NCBI RefSeq assembly: GCF_016464705.1
Contig: NZ_JAEHOB010000009.1
Location: 124,001 to 188,000, forward strand
Direction of reading: 5' to 3'
From: Qaidamihabitans albus
GTDB lineage: Bacteria > Actinomycetota > Actinomycetes > Mycobacteriales > Pseudonocardiaceae
DNA length: 64,000 bases
Shown here: piece after piece, positions 48,459 to 57,614 of the stretch
How positions within the stretch are numbered: position 1 is the stretch's first letter
Layout of the letters: each line of letters begins with the position of its first letter
Notes under the pieces: model-generated
Seen by the model: the letters and a program-made list of their open reading frames with translations, nothing else
The model's database searches: none
Told to the model about the DNA's origin: nothing
Program-made: the position numbers and the translations under genes

Positions 48459-49430
48459 ATGCCCACGGCGATTCGGCTTCGGCGGACCGGCGGCCCGGAA
48501 GTGCTCGAGGCGGCCGATGTCGACATCGGCGGCCCGGGCGAACGGCAGCTCCTCGTCGACGTCGCCGCCTCGGGCGTGAACTACATCGACACCTACCAGC
48601 GGGAGGGGATCTACCCGGTCGACCTGCCCTACGTGCCTGGTCTCGAGGGCGCCGGAACCGTCACCGCGGTCGGTGACGAGGTCACCGGGTTCGCGGTGGG
48701 CGACCGCGTCGCGTGGCAGGGCTCGCCCGGCGGGTACGCGCAACAGGCGCTGGTACCCGCCGACATCGCGGTCCGCGTGCCGGACGGCGTCTCGGACGAG
48801 GTCGCCGCCGCCACGTTGCTGCAGGGCGTCACGGCGCACTACCTGGTGTCCTCCACGTACCCCGTGCAGCGCGGCGACACGGTGCTCGTCCACGCCGCGG
48901 CCGGTGGCGTCGGACTGCTGCTCATCCAGCTGGCGAAGGCGCGCGGCGCGCGGGTCATCGGCACGGTGTCCACGGCCGGGAAGGAGGAACTGGCCCGGGA
49001 GGCGGGCGCCGACGAGGTGATCCGCTACACCAAGCGGGACTTCACCGAGGCGGTCCGCGAGCTCACCGGCGGCGAGGGCGTCGCGGCCGTGTTCGACGGC
49101 GTAGGTAAGTCCACTGTGGACGGCAGTCTGGCCAGCCTGCGGGTACGCGGGACACTCGCGCTGTTCGGCGCCGCGAGCGGACCGGTGCCACCCATCGACC
49201 CGCAGCGGCTCAACGCGGGCGGCTCACTGTTCCTGACCCGCCCGAAGACGGCGGACTACACCCGCACCCGCGAGGAGCTGGAGTGGCGTACCGGCGAGCT
49301 GCTCGACGCCGTCGCGCGGGGCTCGCTGACGGTCCGGATCGGAGGCCGCTACCCGCTCGCCGAGGCCCGGCAGGCGCACGAGGACCTGCAGGGCCGCCGC
49401 ACCACCGGCAAGCTGCTGCTCATCCCCTGA
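48459..49430 (+). CDS. qor: Quinone oxidoreductase (zeta-crystallin type MDR)
   Basis: A 323-residue NADPH-dependent medium-chain reductase without the structural zinc site. GAGGAGG lies four bases before ATG 48459. Motifs: ASGVNYIDTYQREGIYPVDLPYVPGLEGAGTV, GDRVAWQGSPGGYAQ, LLQGVTAHYL and cofactor motif VHAAAGGVGLLLIQLAKARGA. It reduces quinones by one or two electrons. The matching M. tuberculosis gene in this block is Rv1454c (qor), from memory. Confidence 0.94.
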   Translation: MPTAIRLRRTGGPEVLEAADVDIGGPGERQLLVDVAASGVNYIDTYQREGIYPVDLPYVPGLEGAGTVTAVGDEVTGFAVGDRVAWQGSPGGYAQQALVPADIAVRVPDGVSDEVAAATLLQGVTAHYLVSSTYPVQRGDTVLVHAAAGGVGLLLIQLAKARGARVIGTVSTAGKEELAREAGADEVIRYTKRDFTEAVRELTGGEGVAAVFDGVGKSTVDGSLASLRVRGTLALFGAASGPVPPIDPQRLNAGGSLFLTRPKTADYTRTREELEWRTGELLDAVARGSLTVRIGGRYPLAEARQAHEDLQGRRTTGKLLLIP

Positions 49431-49441
49431 CGAGGCCGGCC

Positions 49442-49491
49442 TCCCCGATGTGGCAGCCGGTGCGTGCGCGCCACCGGTGCCACATCGGGGA
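49442..49491. terminator. Long hairpin terminator between qor and the FKBP gene
   Basis: The left arm TCCCCGATGTGGCA-G-CCGGTG and right arm CACCGG-TGCCACATCGGGGA form a 20-bp stem with one bulged G and a 9-nt loop. It begins 11 nt after the qor stop and ends 7 nt before the stop of the convergent FKBP gene; no T-run. Probably bidirectional. Confidence 0.75.
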
Positions 49492-49498
49492 CGGGCGG

Positions 49499-50092
49499 TC
49501 ACTCGCTCTGGGTGATCCGGACGGCGTCGACGACGACCACGAGCGTCTCGTCCGCGAGCGGGTGCCCGCTCTGCGGGTCGTAACCCAGATCGGCCGGCAC
49601 GACCAGCAGCCGGCGCATGTTCTGCTGGATGTCCATGAGCCCCTCGGTCCAGCCCCTGAACTCGTGCTCGTCCCCCAGTTCCAGGGTGACCGTGCGCTCC
49701 TGGCCGAACGTGCTGTCCTTGAGCTCGCCCGACCAGGTGAACACGGCGTAGTTCACCTCGACCGTCTCGCCGGGGTCGGCGCTCGGTCCGAGGCCCTCCG
49801 AGAGGTCCTCCCGCAGCAGCGTCTTCGGCGGCGCGCAGTCCTCGGGGATGGTGACCCGTGGCTCCTGCCCGAGCTCTCCGGTCACCGTGAGGTCCCCGGC
49901 GGCGCATTCGGCACTCTGCTCCCCGTGCCCGGCACTCTCGGACGGCGGCACGGTGGAGGACATCGTCGGCTGCGAGGTGGGCGTCGGTTCGGCACCGGGC
50001 GGCAGGTCCGACGGCTCCTCGTTGGGCGGCGAGCACGCCACGAGGGCGAAGGTGGCGGCCGCCACAACCATGATCTTCCCAGCTTTGCGCAT
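49499..50092 (-). CDS. FKBP-type peptidyl-prolyl isomerase lipoprotein
   Basis: A 197-residue secreted protein. ATG 50092 is supported by TAGGGT seven bases upstream. The signal peptide MRKAGKIMVVAAATFALVAC ends in a lipobox with Cys20, then a Pro/Ser/Glu-rich linker follows. The C-terminal FKBP domain (about 110-197) shows VEVNYAVFTWSGELKDSTFG, FRGWTEGLMDIQ and RRLLVVPADLGYDPQ. The Trp and Tyr of the active site are present, while the usual V-I pair before GW is FR, so activity may be altered. Likely an extracytoplasmic folding factor. Confidence 0.9.
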   Translation of the reverse strand: MRKAGKIMVVAAATFALVACSPPNEEPSDLPPGAEPTPTSQPTMSSTVPPSESAGHGEQSAECAAGDLTVTGELGQEPRVTIPEDCAPPKTLLREDLSEGLGPSADPGETVEVNYAVFTWSGELKDSTFGQERTVTLELGDEHEFRGWTEGLMDIQQNMRRLLVVPADLGYDPQSGHPLADETLVVVVDAVRITQSE

Positions 50093-50099
50093 GTCGGAC

Positions 50100-50105
50100 A
50101 CCCTA
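50100..50105 (-). promoter_or_regulatory. Leaderless -10 element of the FKBP gene
   Basis: TAGGGT on the minus strand with seven bases to the ATG at 50092. Its first three bases are the stop codon of the upstream HelD-like gene. Confidence 0.5.
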
Positions 50106-52508
50106 GCCGGGCGCCGGGCGCACCTTTCCCGCACCCGACAGGCTGGGCAGCTCGGCTCCTGTGTGGACGATCCCCAGCCGTTTGGTGGCCCGGGTGAGCG
50201 CCACGTAGAGATCATTGCGGCCCCTGGCGGAGCCCGCGACGATCTCGTCCGGCGCGATCACCATGACGGAGTCGAACTCGAGTCCCTTGGCCCGGTCGAC
50301 GCCGAGCACCGAAACCCGCGGGTTGTCGTCCTCGGTCGTCGACGTGTACCCGGCGAGCGCGTCGGCCAGCGGCTCGTGCAGCGCGGGCGGGCACACCACG
50401 GCGACCGTGCCGCCGTCCACCTCGGCGAGCTCGGACTCCACGAGCGCGGGCACACTCCGCGCAGCCTCGGCGCGGTCGAGGCGCACCTGCCACGGCGGCA
50501 TGCCCGACTCGCGCACCGACACGGGCGCCCGCAGCTCGGGATCGATCTCGGCCAGCACCCGGGCGGCGACGTCCATGATCTCGGCCGGGGTCCGGTAGTT
50601 GACGGTCAGCTCGCGCAGCCGCCACCGGTCCCCGACGTACGGGCCGAGCGCATCGCCCCAGGACGAGGTGCCCGCGGCCGCACCGGTCTGCGCGACGTCG
50701 CCGACGATCGTCATCGACCGGCTCGGGCAGCGCCGCATCAGGATGCGCCAGTCCATCGCGGAAAGCTCCTGCGCCTCATCGACGATGACGTGCCCGAACG
50801 TCCATGTCCGGTCCTGTGCCGCCCGCTGCGCCGCGGTCAGGGCGCTGCTGCGTTCCTGGCGCTCGGCCAGCAGCTCGGCGTCGAGGACGTCGCGGACCCG
50901 CAGCACCTCCTCGTCGAGGATCTCCTCGTCCTGTTCCAGCACGTGCAGCACTCCCTCGGCGTACGCGCGCTCCTCGCGCTCCCGCCGGGCGCGTTCCGCA
51001 CGCGCCTCGGTGTCGTCCTCCCCCAGCAGCTCGGCCAGCTCGTCGAGCAGCGGCACGTCGGCAGCGGTCCACAGGGAGCCGGGCCGGCGCAGCAGCGTCT
51101 CGAGCTCGGCGCCGGTGAGGTGCTCCCGCGAGGCGGAGGTGAGGCGCCCTGCGGAGGTGAGCAGGTCGCTGAGCAGCTCCTGCGGGCTCAGCTTGGGCCA
51201 GAGCGAGTCGAGGGCGGCCCGGACCTTCTTGTCCTCGGCCAGCTCCTGGCGGATGGTGGCGCGGTCGCGGGCGTCCAGGACCTCGGCATCGGCGGTCTCC
51301 CCCTCGGCGAGCGGGATGTCGGGCACCCCGTCCAGTGCCCGGCCCTCCAGCCGCTCGGCTGCCTGCTGGGCGAGCGCGTCCAGCAACCGGTCGACGAACA
51401 CGCGGCGGGCCAGGTTGTGCGGTTTCCGGGTGCGGCGGGCCCGGTCCTGGGCCTGCTCACAGGTCGCCCGGTGGAGCGTGAGGACGTCGTCCTCGGCATC
51501 GATCTCCAGCATGTCGTCCGGTACGACCTGGCGGTCCCGGACGGCCTGCCCGAGCACGTCGACCATCGTCAGCCTGCCCTTGATCTCGGCGGCCTCCGGC
51601 GACTCGGTGCCGGTCGCGGTCAGCCCCGGGTACAGCTCGCCGACGGTCGCCAGCAGGACCCCGGTCTCCCCCAGCGACGGCAGCACCTGGCCGATGTAGC
51701 GCAGGAAGGTGCTGTTCGGTCCGACGACGAGCACGCCGCGCGTGGTGAGCTGCCGCCGGTGGGTGTAGAGCAGATAGGCGGCCCGGTGCAGCGCGACGGC
51801 GGTCTTGCCGGTGCCCGGTCCGCCCTGCACCACCAGCGTGCCGCTCATCCCGGCACGGATGATCTCGTCCTGCTCGGCCTGGATGGTGGCGACGATGTCG
51901 GCCATCTCGCCGGTCCGTCTACGCTCCAGCGCGGCGAGCAGCGCCGCCTCCCCGGCGAGGCCGAGGTCGTCACCCTGCTCCGCCTCGGCGAGGTCGAGGA
52001 TCTCGTCGTCGACGCCAACGACCCGCCTGGTCAGAGTCCGGATGTGCCTGCGGCGGCGGACACCGTCCGGCGAGGCCGCGGTCGCCAGGTAGAACGGCCG
52101 CGCGACCGGCGCCCGCCAGTCCACCAGCAGCGGCCGGTAGTCGTCCTCGTCGTCGAAAAGGCCGAGCCTGCCGATGTGGATCGGTGAGTCGCCTTCGTGA
52201 CCGGGCTGGAAGTCGAGCCTGCCGAAACACAGGCCCTGTTCCACCGCGCCCAGCTGGGCGAGCCGATCGCTGTGGAGCGCGGTCGACGCCTCCCGTTCCG
52301 CGCGCGCCTGTGGGGTGCCGCCCGTCTGCCGCAGCGCTTCGGTGAGCCGCCGCGATGCGAGCTCCCGCTCGGCGTCGAGCTTGGTGTAGAGCACGGAGAC
52401 GTACTCCTGCTCCGCGGCGATCTCGGTCGCCTTGCCCGCGGTGTGCTCACGGTCTTCGGGGTTGTCGGCCTGTCGGACGGTGTCGGGTACCCGGTCGTAC
52501 GGGGACAC
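50103..52508 (-). CDS. HelD/HelR-type RNA polymerase-recycling ATPase
   Basis: An 801-residue UvrD-like superfamily 1 protein. GTG 52508 is the best estimate; TTG 52514 is close by and longer starts invade the neighbouring gene. The N-terminal coiled-coil region contains EQEYVSVLYTKLDAERELASRRL, as in HelD proteins that enter the RNAP secondary channel. Walker A is GGPGTGKTAVALHRAAYLLYT, motif II VIVDEAQELSAMDW, then TIVGDVAQTG and the C-terminal LGVDRAKGLEFDSV and NDLYVALTRATKRLGIVH. Class II HelD/HelR proteins of actinobacteria remove stalled or rifamycin-bound RNAP from DNA. No rifamycin-associated element was seen upstream. Confidence 0.88.
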   Translation of the reverse strand: MSPYDRVPDTVRQADNPEDREHTAGKATEIAAEQEYVSVLYTKLDAERELASRRLTEALRQTGGTPQARAEREASTALHSDRLAQLGAVEQGLCFGRLDFQPGHEGDSPIHIGRLGLFDDEDDYRPLLVDWRAPVARPFYLATAASPDGVRRRRHIRTLTRRVVGVDDEILDLAEAEQGDDLGLAGEAALLAALERRRTGEMADIVATIQAEQDEIIRAGMSGTLVVQGGPGTGKTAVALHRAAYLLYTHRRQLTTRGVLVVGPNSTFLRYIGQVLPSLGETGVLLATVGELYPGLTATGTESPEAAEIKGRLTMVDVLGQAVRDRQVVPDDMLEIDAEDDVLTLHRATCEQAQDRARRTRKPHNLARRVFVDRLLDALAQQAAERLEGRALDGVPDIPLAEGETADAEVLDARDRATIRQELAEDKKVRAALDSLWPKLSPQELLSDLLTSAGRLTSASREHLTGAELETLLRRPGSLWTAADVPLLDELAELLGEDDTEARAERARREREERAYAEGVLHVLEQDEEILDEEVLRVRDVLDAELLAERQERSSALTAAQRAAQDRTWTFGHVIVDEAQELSAMDWRILMRRCPSRSMTIVGDVAQTGAAAGTSSWGDALGPYVGDRWRLRELTVNYRTPAEIMDVAARVLAEIDPELRAPVSVRESGMPPWQVRLDRAEAARSVPALVESELAEVDGGTVAVVCPPALHEPLADALAGYTSTTEDDNPRVSVLGVDRAKGLEFDSVMVIAPDEIVAGSARGRNDLYVALTRATKRLGIVHTGAELPSLSGAGKVRPAPG

Positions 52509-52605
52509 GGACAAGGGCAGCCCACTTTCGGTCGTACGCGATCGGTAGCCGAGGAATAACGAGCACCACCCGCGCGGAATTCCCGGCCGCGCCGCAGCGG
52601 AGCGA

Positions 52606-54159
52606 TCAACGGGGTCCGGTGACCGGGTCGGACCGCCCGAGCGTGCGGCCGTCGGCGTCCAGCGCCACGGCGGCGAAGTACGTACTCTCGGCCTTGACGA
52701 CAACGGCGGTCTCGAAGCCGCCGCGAGGCACGGTCGCGGTGGGTTCGAGCGCGGAAGGGCTCTTCCCGGCCAGGATCTGCCACCGCCGGACCTCGGTGGC
52801 GCCGTTCCAGCTGACGTAGAGGGTCACGCCACCGGCGTTGTTCGGCCCGATGGCCGCCACGGGCCTGTCGGCGGGTCGGCCCACCCAGTCGGCGGTATAG
52901 GCGCGGTAGGTCTGGTCCGGCGCGGGAAAGCGCGTGTCGCGGATCAGTTCTCCTTCGGGGCCGAACTCGGAGACGAACGGCTGAGCTCCCCAGCCGATCA
53001 GCGCCCGCCCGTCTGGCAGCAGCTGCATGTTGCCCTGGTTGTCCGCCAGCAAGCCCGCGGGATGCCGGAACTGGCGCTCCACGGTCGCCTTCCCGGCCTC
53101 CGGGTCCAGCCGCAGCACCATGCCGCGCGACTCGTCCGCCCGCGGTGGTGACGAGGCGTTGTCGAACAGCGACAGGGCCCCGTCGGGTTGCGGGCGCGCG
53201 TCGTGCTGCCAGTAGAAGACGTCCTCCCTCCGGAGGGCGAAGTCCGAGCGCACGCCGCCGAGCCGCCAGCGCACCTCGCCGCTGTCCCGGGAAAGCTTGT
53301 AGACCGCCCAGGTGTTCCGGGCCGAGACCACCAGGTCACCGTCGGCGTCGACGGCGACCGAGTTGATGTGGAAGTAGTCGAACGGGTGCTCCTCGCCACC
53401 CGTCTCGCCGAGCTCCTTGCGGGTCTCCTCGACGGGGACGTGGTCCAGACTGCTCCACTCGAAGAGCACGTCACCGGACTCGATGTCCACCTCCTGGATC
53501 ACACCGTCGAACACCCAGCCCCGACGGGGGCCGCCGACGGGGGTCAGGTCGGCCCGGGCCGGCGGGTACGCGACCAGCAGCGCGGTGTCGCGGTCGGTGA
53601 TCAGGAACTCGTGCAGGTCCGCCTCGACCCCGTTGCCGGCGCGCACTTCGGCCACCTTGCGATAGGAGCTGTCGTAGATCATGCCGGCGCCGGTGCCGTA
53701 GCCCTCCAGTACCGTGCCCTGCCACCAGGTGAGCACGGGTTCGCCACGATAGGTCTGGGTACGGAAGTCCATCGGCACGCGATCCGGGCCCGTGGACGGC
53801 AGGAACCACACCGGCTCGCCGCTCACCGTCGTGATGAGGCAACCCTGCTGGCCCGGCCCCGCCTCCTGGTAGCCCTTCGGCGCGACCAGGAGGTGCCGCG
53901 GCCCCGCGTCGAAGGCCGCGGCGGCCTCCCGATCGCGGGTCACGCGCAGCCGCGGCGGGCTCAGATCCGGCCGGGAGACGAACCTTTCGATGTCAGAGCC
54001 CTGCTGCGGCGGCGGTCCCTGGGGCTCGGGTTCCGGCTCCGCCTCGGAGCGGGGCCAGTGGTAGCCGACGAGTCCCGACACGGCCGGGACGGTGATCGCG
54101 GCGCCGACGAGTCCCGTCGCACGCAGGAATCGCCGTCGGCTCGGCTGGTCGCCACCCAC
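52606..54159 (-). CDS. Tat-exported arylsulfotransferase (ASST)-family protein
   Basis: A 517-residue protein. GTG 54159 follows TAGGAT by six bases. The N-terminus SRRRFLRATGLVGAAITVPA is a twin-arginine signal with a short hydrophobic stretch, followed by an acidic Pro-rich linker. The rest is a six-bladed propeller typical of arylsulfotransferase-like (PF14269-type) proteins: DLHEFLITDRDTALLVAY, FDYFHINSVAVDADGDLVVSARNTWAVYKL and FYWQHDARPQPDGALSLFDN, with His residues at expected active-site strands. PQQ-type dehydrogenase motifs are absent. It may transfer sulfate between phenols, or may be non-catalytic; this is unproven. Confidence 0.85.
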   Translation of the reverse strand: MGGDQPSRRRFLRATGLVGAAITVPAVSGLVGYHWPRSEAEPEPEPQGPPPQQGSDIERFVSRPDLSPPRLRVTRDREAAAAFDAGPRHLLVAPKGYQEAGPGQQGCLITTVSGEPVWFLPSTGPDRVPMDFRTQTYRGEPVLTWWQGTVLEGYGTGAGMIYDSSYRKVAEVRAGNGVEADLHEFLITDRDTALLVAYPPARADLTPVGGPRRGWVFDGVIQEVDIESGDVLFEWSSLDHVPVEETRKELGETGGEEHPFDYFHINSVAVDADGDLVVSARNTWAVYKLSRDSGEVRWRLGGVRSDFALRREDVFYWQHDARPQPDGALSLFDNASSPPRADESRGMVLRLDPEAGKATVERQFRHPAGLLADNQGNMQLLPDGRALIGWGAQPFVSEFGPEGELIRDTRFPAPDQTYRAYTADWVGRPADRPVAAIGPNNAGGVTLYVSWNGATEVRRWQILAGKSPSALEPTATVPRGGFETAVVVKAESTYFAAVALDADGRTLGRSDPVTGPR

Positions 54160-54165
54160 GCGAGC

Positions 54166-54171
54166 ATCCTA
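54166..54171 (-). promoter_or_regulatory. Leaderless -10 element of the arylsulfotransferase-like gene
   Basis: TAGGAT on the minus strand with six bases to the GTG at 54159. Confidence 0.5.
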
Positions 54172-54197
54172 GCAGCGGAGATAACGCCGGTGACCCG

Positions 54198-55178
54198 CTA
54201 GAAGGGCAGGCCGAGCACCGGCAGGCCGATGGCCGAGTCGACGGCGAGCGCGCAGAACACGATCATGAGGTAGGTGTTCGAACGGTGGAACAGCGCCATC
54301 GGCCGGGTCTGCACGCCGCGACGGACGGCCGCGTGCAGGCGGTGCGCGTAGAAGAGGAACCAGCCTCCGGCCAACGCGGCGAACGCGGCATAGAGCCAGC
54401 TCGTCGCCGGCGCGAGCAGCAGCGTCCAGCCCACCATCACCCACGAGTAGATGACGATCTGCCTGGCGACGTGCTGCGGGGTCGCCACCACCGGGAGCAT
54501 CGGCACCCCGGCGCGCTCGTAGTCCTCGCGGTACTTCATCGCGAGCGCCCACGTGTGCGGTGGCGTCCAGAAGAAGATGACACCGAACATGACGAAGGCT
54601 GGCCACTGCACGGTGCCTTCCACCGCGGCCCAGCCGATCACCACCGGCATGCAGCCCGCGGCGCCGCCCCACACGACGTTCTGCGGCGTGCGCCGCTTGA
54701 GCACGAGCGTGTAGACGAAGATGTAGAAGAGGATCGTCGCCACGGCGAGGACCGCGGCCAGCAGGTTCACGGCGACGTACAACACCGCGAACGAGGCGGC
54801 GCCGAGAGCGAGCCCGAAGATCAGCGCGTTGCGCCGCGGCACCGAGTCGCGCACCAGCGGGCGCCGCTTGGTGCGGTTCATGACCTTGTCGATGTCCGCG
54901 TCGATCACGCAGTTGAGCGCGTTCGCGCTGCCCGCAGCCATCGTGCCGCCGACGAGCGTGGCGAGCACCAGCCACGGCGACGGGATCGCCCGGCCGGCCA
55001 GGAACATCGCCGGGATCGTCGTGACGAGCAGCAGCTCGATGACCCGGGGCTTGGCGAGCGCGGCGTAGGCGCCGACCACCTGCCGGACACCTCGCCGGCC
55101 ACCGGCTGGGGACTCACCGGTGGGATGCACGGCGCTGGTGTTGGCACTGCGCCCGTGCGCAGCGGGCACCAACGACAT
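54198..55178 (-). CDS. ctaB: Protoheme IX farnesyltransferase (heme O synthase)
   Basis: A 326-residue UbiA-family prenyltransferase; GGGAG precedes ATG 55178. Nine or so helices begin after a 30-residue polar tail. The Asp-rich motif [15 protein letters not shown] (89-103) and the second conserved loop [17 protein letters not shown] bind the prenyl diphosphate. It attaches farnesyl to heme B, giving heme O, the substrate of CtaA. It is divergent from tkt across a 305-bp region. Confidence 0.95.
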   Translation of the reverse strand: MSLVPAAHGRSANTSAVHPTGESPAGGRRGVRQVVGAYAALAKPRVIELLLVTTIPAMFLAGRAIPSPWLVLATLVGGTMAAGSANALNCVIDADIDKVMNRTKRRPLVRDSVPRRNALIFGLALGAASFAVLYVAVNLLAAVLAVATILFYIFVYTLVLKRRTPQNVVWGGAAGCMPVVIGWAAVEGTVQWPAFVMFGVIFFWTPPHTWALAMKYREDYERAGVPMLPVVATPQHVARQIVIYSWVMVGWTLLLAPATSWLYAAFAALAGGWFLFYAHRLHAAVRRGVQTRPMALFHRSNTYLMIVFCALAVDSAIGLPVLGLPF

Positions 55179-55483
55179 TTCGCTCCCTGCGTCAGACTCG
55201 GGTGGCCGCGGCCCGGGCGCACATGTGCGCCCGGCACCTTGACAGATCGTAGTAGTCGCATCCGCGTCCCGCGTCCGCGGGGCGGTTGCGCGCCGCCGAG
55301 TCGGCCCTCCGCCCCGTCGGCCCCCCACCGGCTAGGCTGGCGACGGTCGGTCACGACGTGCGGGATTGCCTCCGGCGATTCTGGGTTATATCTACTTCGG
55401 GATCGATTAAGGTCGGTGGTGGCCGGGCCACCGGGTAGTCCAGGAACCACACCCACTACGTGCAGACTCAGGAGCCGATTTCA
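55179..55483. promoter_or_regulatory. Divergent ctaB/tkt promoter region (305 bp)
   Basis: This gene-free stretch holds a 22-bp palindrome (55213-55234, listed apart), a minus-strand TACGAT that could be the ctaB -10 near 55247, and a plus-strand TTGACA at 55239 without a matching -10. A possible tkt promoter is TTGCCT (55366-55371) with TATATC (55387-55392) at 15-bp spacing. A leader hairpin GGTGGCC/GGCCACC lies at 55418-55432. Confidence 0.4.
55213..55234. promoter_or_regulatory. Perfect 22-bp palindrome upstream of ctaB
   Basis: CCGGGCGCACA and its exact reverse complement abut with no spacer, 35 bp before the ctaB start codon. The lack of a loop favours a protein-binding operator (for a dimeric regulator) over an RNA terminator. 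It is probably downstream of the ctaB transcription start. Confidence 0.6.
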
Positions 55484-57583
55484 GTGTCGGATATCGCCTC
55501 TACCAGCGAGACCAACCGTCTACTGCGCCGTAACGTCCCGGCGGACTGGACCGATCTGGACACCCGCGCCGTGGACACGGTCAGAGTGCTCGCCGCCGAC
55601 GCGGTGGAGAACTGTGGCAGTGGTCACCCCGGCACGGCGATGAGCCTCGCGCCGACCGCCTACTCGCTGTTCCAGCGGATCATGCGGCACGACCCGGCCG
55701 ATCCGGAGTGGCCCGCCCGCGACCGGTTCGTCCTCTCCGCCGGGCACAGCAGCCTCACGCTCTACATCCAGCTGTTCCTCGCCGGCTACGGCCTGGAGAT
55801 GGAGGACCTGCGACAGCTGCGCAAGTGGGGCTCGCGCACACCCGGCCACCCCGAGTACCGGCACACGCCTGGGATCGAGACGACCACCGGCCCGCTCGGC
55901 CAGGGTCTGGCGAACGCCGTGGGCATGGCGATGGCCGCCCGCCGCGAGCGTGGCCTGCTCGACCCGGAGGCGCCCGAGGGCGAGAGCCTGTTCGACCACC
56001 ACGTCTACGTGATCGCCTCCGACGGTGACATCGAGGAGGGCGTCACCTCCGAGGCGTCCTCGATCGCGGGCAGGCAGGAGCTCGGCAACCTGGTGGTGAT
56101 CTACGACGACAACAAGATCTCCATCGAGGACGACACGAACATCGCGCTGTCCGAGGACACCGCCAAGCGCTACGAGGCGTACGGCTGGCACGTCCAGGTC
56201 GTCGACGGCGCCGAGGACGTCGTGGCGTTCGAGCAGGCCGTCGCGGCGGCCAGGGCGGAGACGACGCGGCCGTCGTTCATCCTGCTGCGGACGGTGATCG
56301 GCTACCCGGCACCGAACAAGATGGACACCGGCAAGGCACACGGCGCCGCGCTGGGTGCCGACGAGGTCGCCGAGGTCAAGCGGATCCTCGGCTTCGACCC
56401 GGAGCAGAGCTTCCAGGTCGAGGACGAGGTGCTCGCGCACACGCGGTCGATCGCCGGGCGCGCCGCGAAGGTCCGCGCGCAGTGGCAGGAGCGGTTCGAC
56501 ACGTGGGCGGCGGCCAACCCCGAGCGCAAGGCGCTCGCCGACCGGCTGCGCACCCGCTCGCTGCCCGACGGCTGGGCCGACAAGCTCCCGAGCTGGGAAC
56601 CCGACGCCAAGGGCATCGCCACCCGGAAGGCCTCCGGTGAGGTGCTCAACACCATCGGCGACCTGCTCCCGGAACTGTGGGGCGGCTCGGCCGACCTGGC
56701 GGAGAGCAACAACACGATCATCAAGAACTCCGACTCGTTCGGGCCGGAGAGCGCCTCGACCGAGATGTTCAAGGCCCGGCCCTACGGCCGCAACCTGCAC
56801 TTCGGTGTCCGCGAGCACGCGATGGGCGCGATCCTCAACGGCATCGCGCTGCACGGCGGCACCCGGCCCTACGGCGCCACCTTCCTGATCTTCAGTGACT
56901 ACATGCGGCCCGCGGTGCGCCTCGCCGCGCTGATGAAGGCGCCGGTGGTCTACGTGTGGACGCACGACTCGATCGGTCTCGGCGAGGACGGGCCGACCCA
57001 CCAGCCGGTCGAGCAACTGGCGGCACTGCGCGGCATCCCCGGGCTGAACGTGGTCCGGCCCGCGGACGCCAACGAGGCCGCGGCCGCGTGGAAGGCGGTG
57101 CTCGAGGACATCCACGCGCCGTCGGGCCTGGCCCTGACCCGGCAGAACGTTCCCGTGCTCGAAGGCACGAGCGCCGAGGGTGTCGCCAAGGGCGGGTACG
57201 TGCTGGCCGAGGCGTCCAACGGCTCGCCCGAGGTGGTGCTGATCGGTACCGGCTCCGAGGTTCAGCTGGCCGTCGAGGCCAGGAAGACCCTGGAGGCCGA
57301 GGGCATTCCCACCAGTGTGGTGTCGATGCCGTGTGTCGAGTGGTTCGACCAGCAGGACCGTCAGTACCGCGAGGCGGTGATCCCGCCGACCGTACGGACG
57401 CGGGTGGCCGTCGAGGCAGGCATCGCCCAGCCCTGGCACCGCTTCGTCGGCGACAACGGCGAGGTCGTGTCGCTCGAGCACTTCGGCGCCTCCGCGGACT
57501 TCGCGACGCTGTTCCGCGAGTTCGGCTTCACCGCCGACGCCGTCGTGAACGCGGCCCGCCGCTCGCTGGCCAGGAACGCCTGA
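55484..57583 (+). CDS. tkt: Transketolase
   Basis: A 699-residue thiamine diphosphate enzyme of the non-oxidative pentose phosphate pathway. GTG 55484 is preferred because AGGAG lies nine to ten bases upstream; GTG 55460 is an alternative. Motifs: [36 protein letters not shown], the ThDP site [15 protein letters not shown]-type segment ([15 protein letters not shown]) and [19 protein letters not shown] in the pyrimidine domain. First gene of the rightward tkt-tal-pgi-zwf-opcA-pgl operon. Confidence 0.97.
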   Translation: MSDIASTSETNRLLRRNVPADWTDLDTRAVDTVRVLAADAVENCGSGHPGTAMSLAPTAYSLFQRIMRHDPADPEWPARDRFVLSAGHSSLTLYIQLFLAGYGLEMEDLRQLRKWGSRTPGHPEYRHTPGIETTTGPLGQGLANAVGMAMAARRERGLLDPEAPEGESLFDHHVYVIASDGDIEEGVTSEASSIAGRQELGNLVVIYDDNKISIEDDTNIALSEDTAKRYEAYGWHVQVVDGAEDVVAFEQAVAAARAETTRPSFILLRTVIGYPAPNKMDTGKAHGAALGADEVAEVKRILGFDPEQSFQVEDEVLAHTRSIAGRAAKVRAQWQERFDTWAAANPERKALADRLRTRSLPDGWADKLPSWEPDAKGIATRKASGEVLNTIGDLLPELWGGSADLAESNNTIIKNSDSFGPESASTEMFKARPYGRNLHFGVREHAMGAILNGIALHGGTRPYGATFLIFSDYMRPAVRLAALMKAPVVYVWTHDSIGLGEDGPTHQPVEQLAALRGIPGLNVVRPADANEAAAAWKAVLEDIHAPSGLALTRQNVPVLEGTSAEGVAKGGYVLAEASNGSPEVVLIGTGSEVQLAVEARKTLEAEGIPTSVVSMPCVEWFDQQDRQYREAVIPPTVRTRVAVEAGIAQPWHRFVGDNGEVVSLEHFGASADFATLFREFGFTADAVVNAARRSLARNA

Positions 57584-57614
57584 CGAGAAACCGCACGAGC
57601 GAAGGGATGAAGTC

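Noticed and set aside
52509-52605. Rifamycin-associated element upstream of the HelD-like gene
   Set aside because: No matching inverted repeat was seen in the 97-bp gap.
55239-55244. Plus-strand TTGACA as a tkt -35 box
   Set aside because: No -10-like hexamer lies 16-18 bp downstream and tkt starts 240 bp away.
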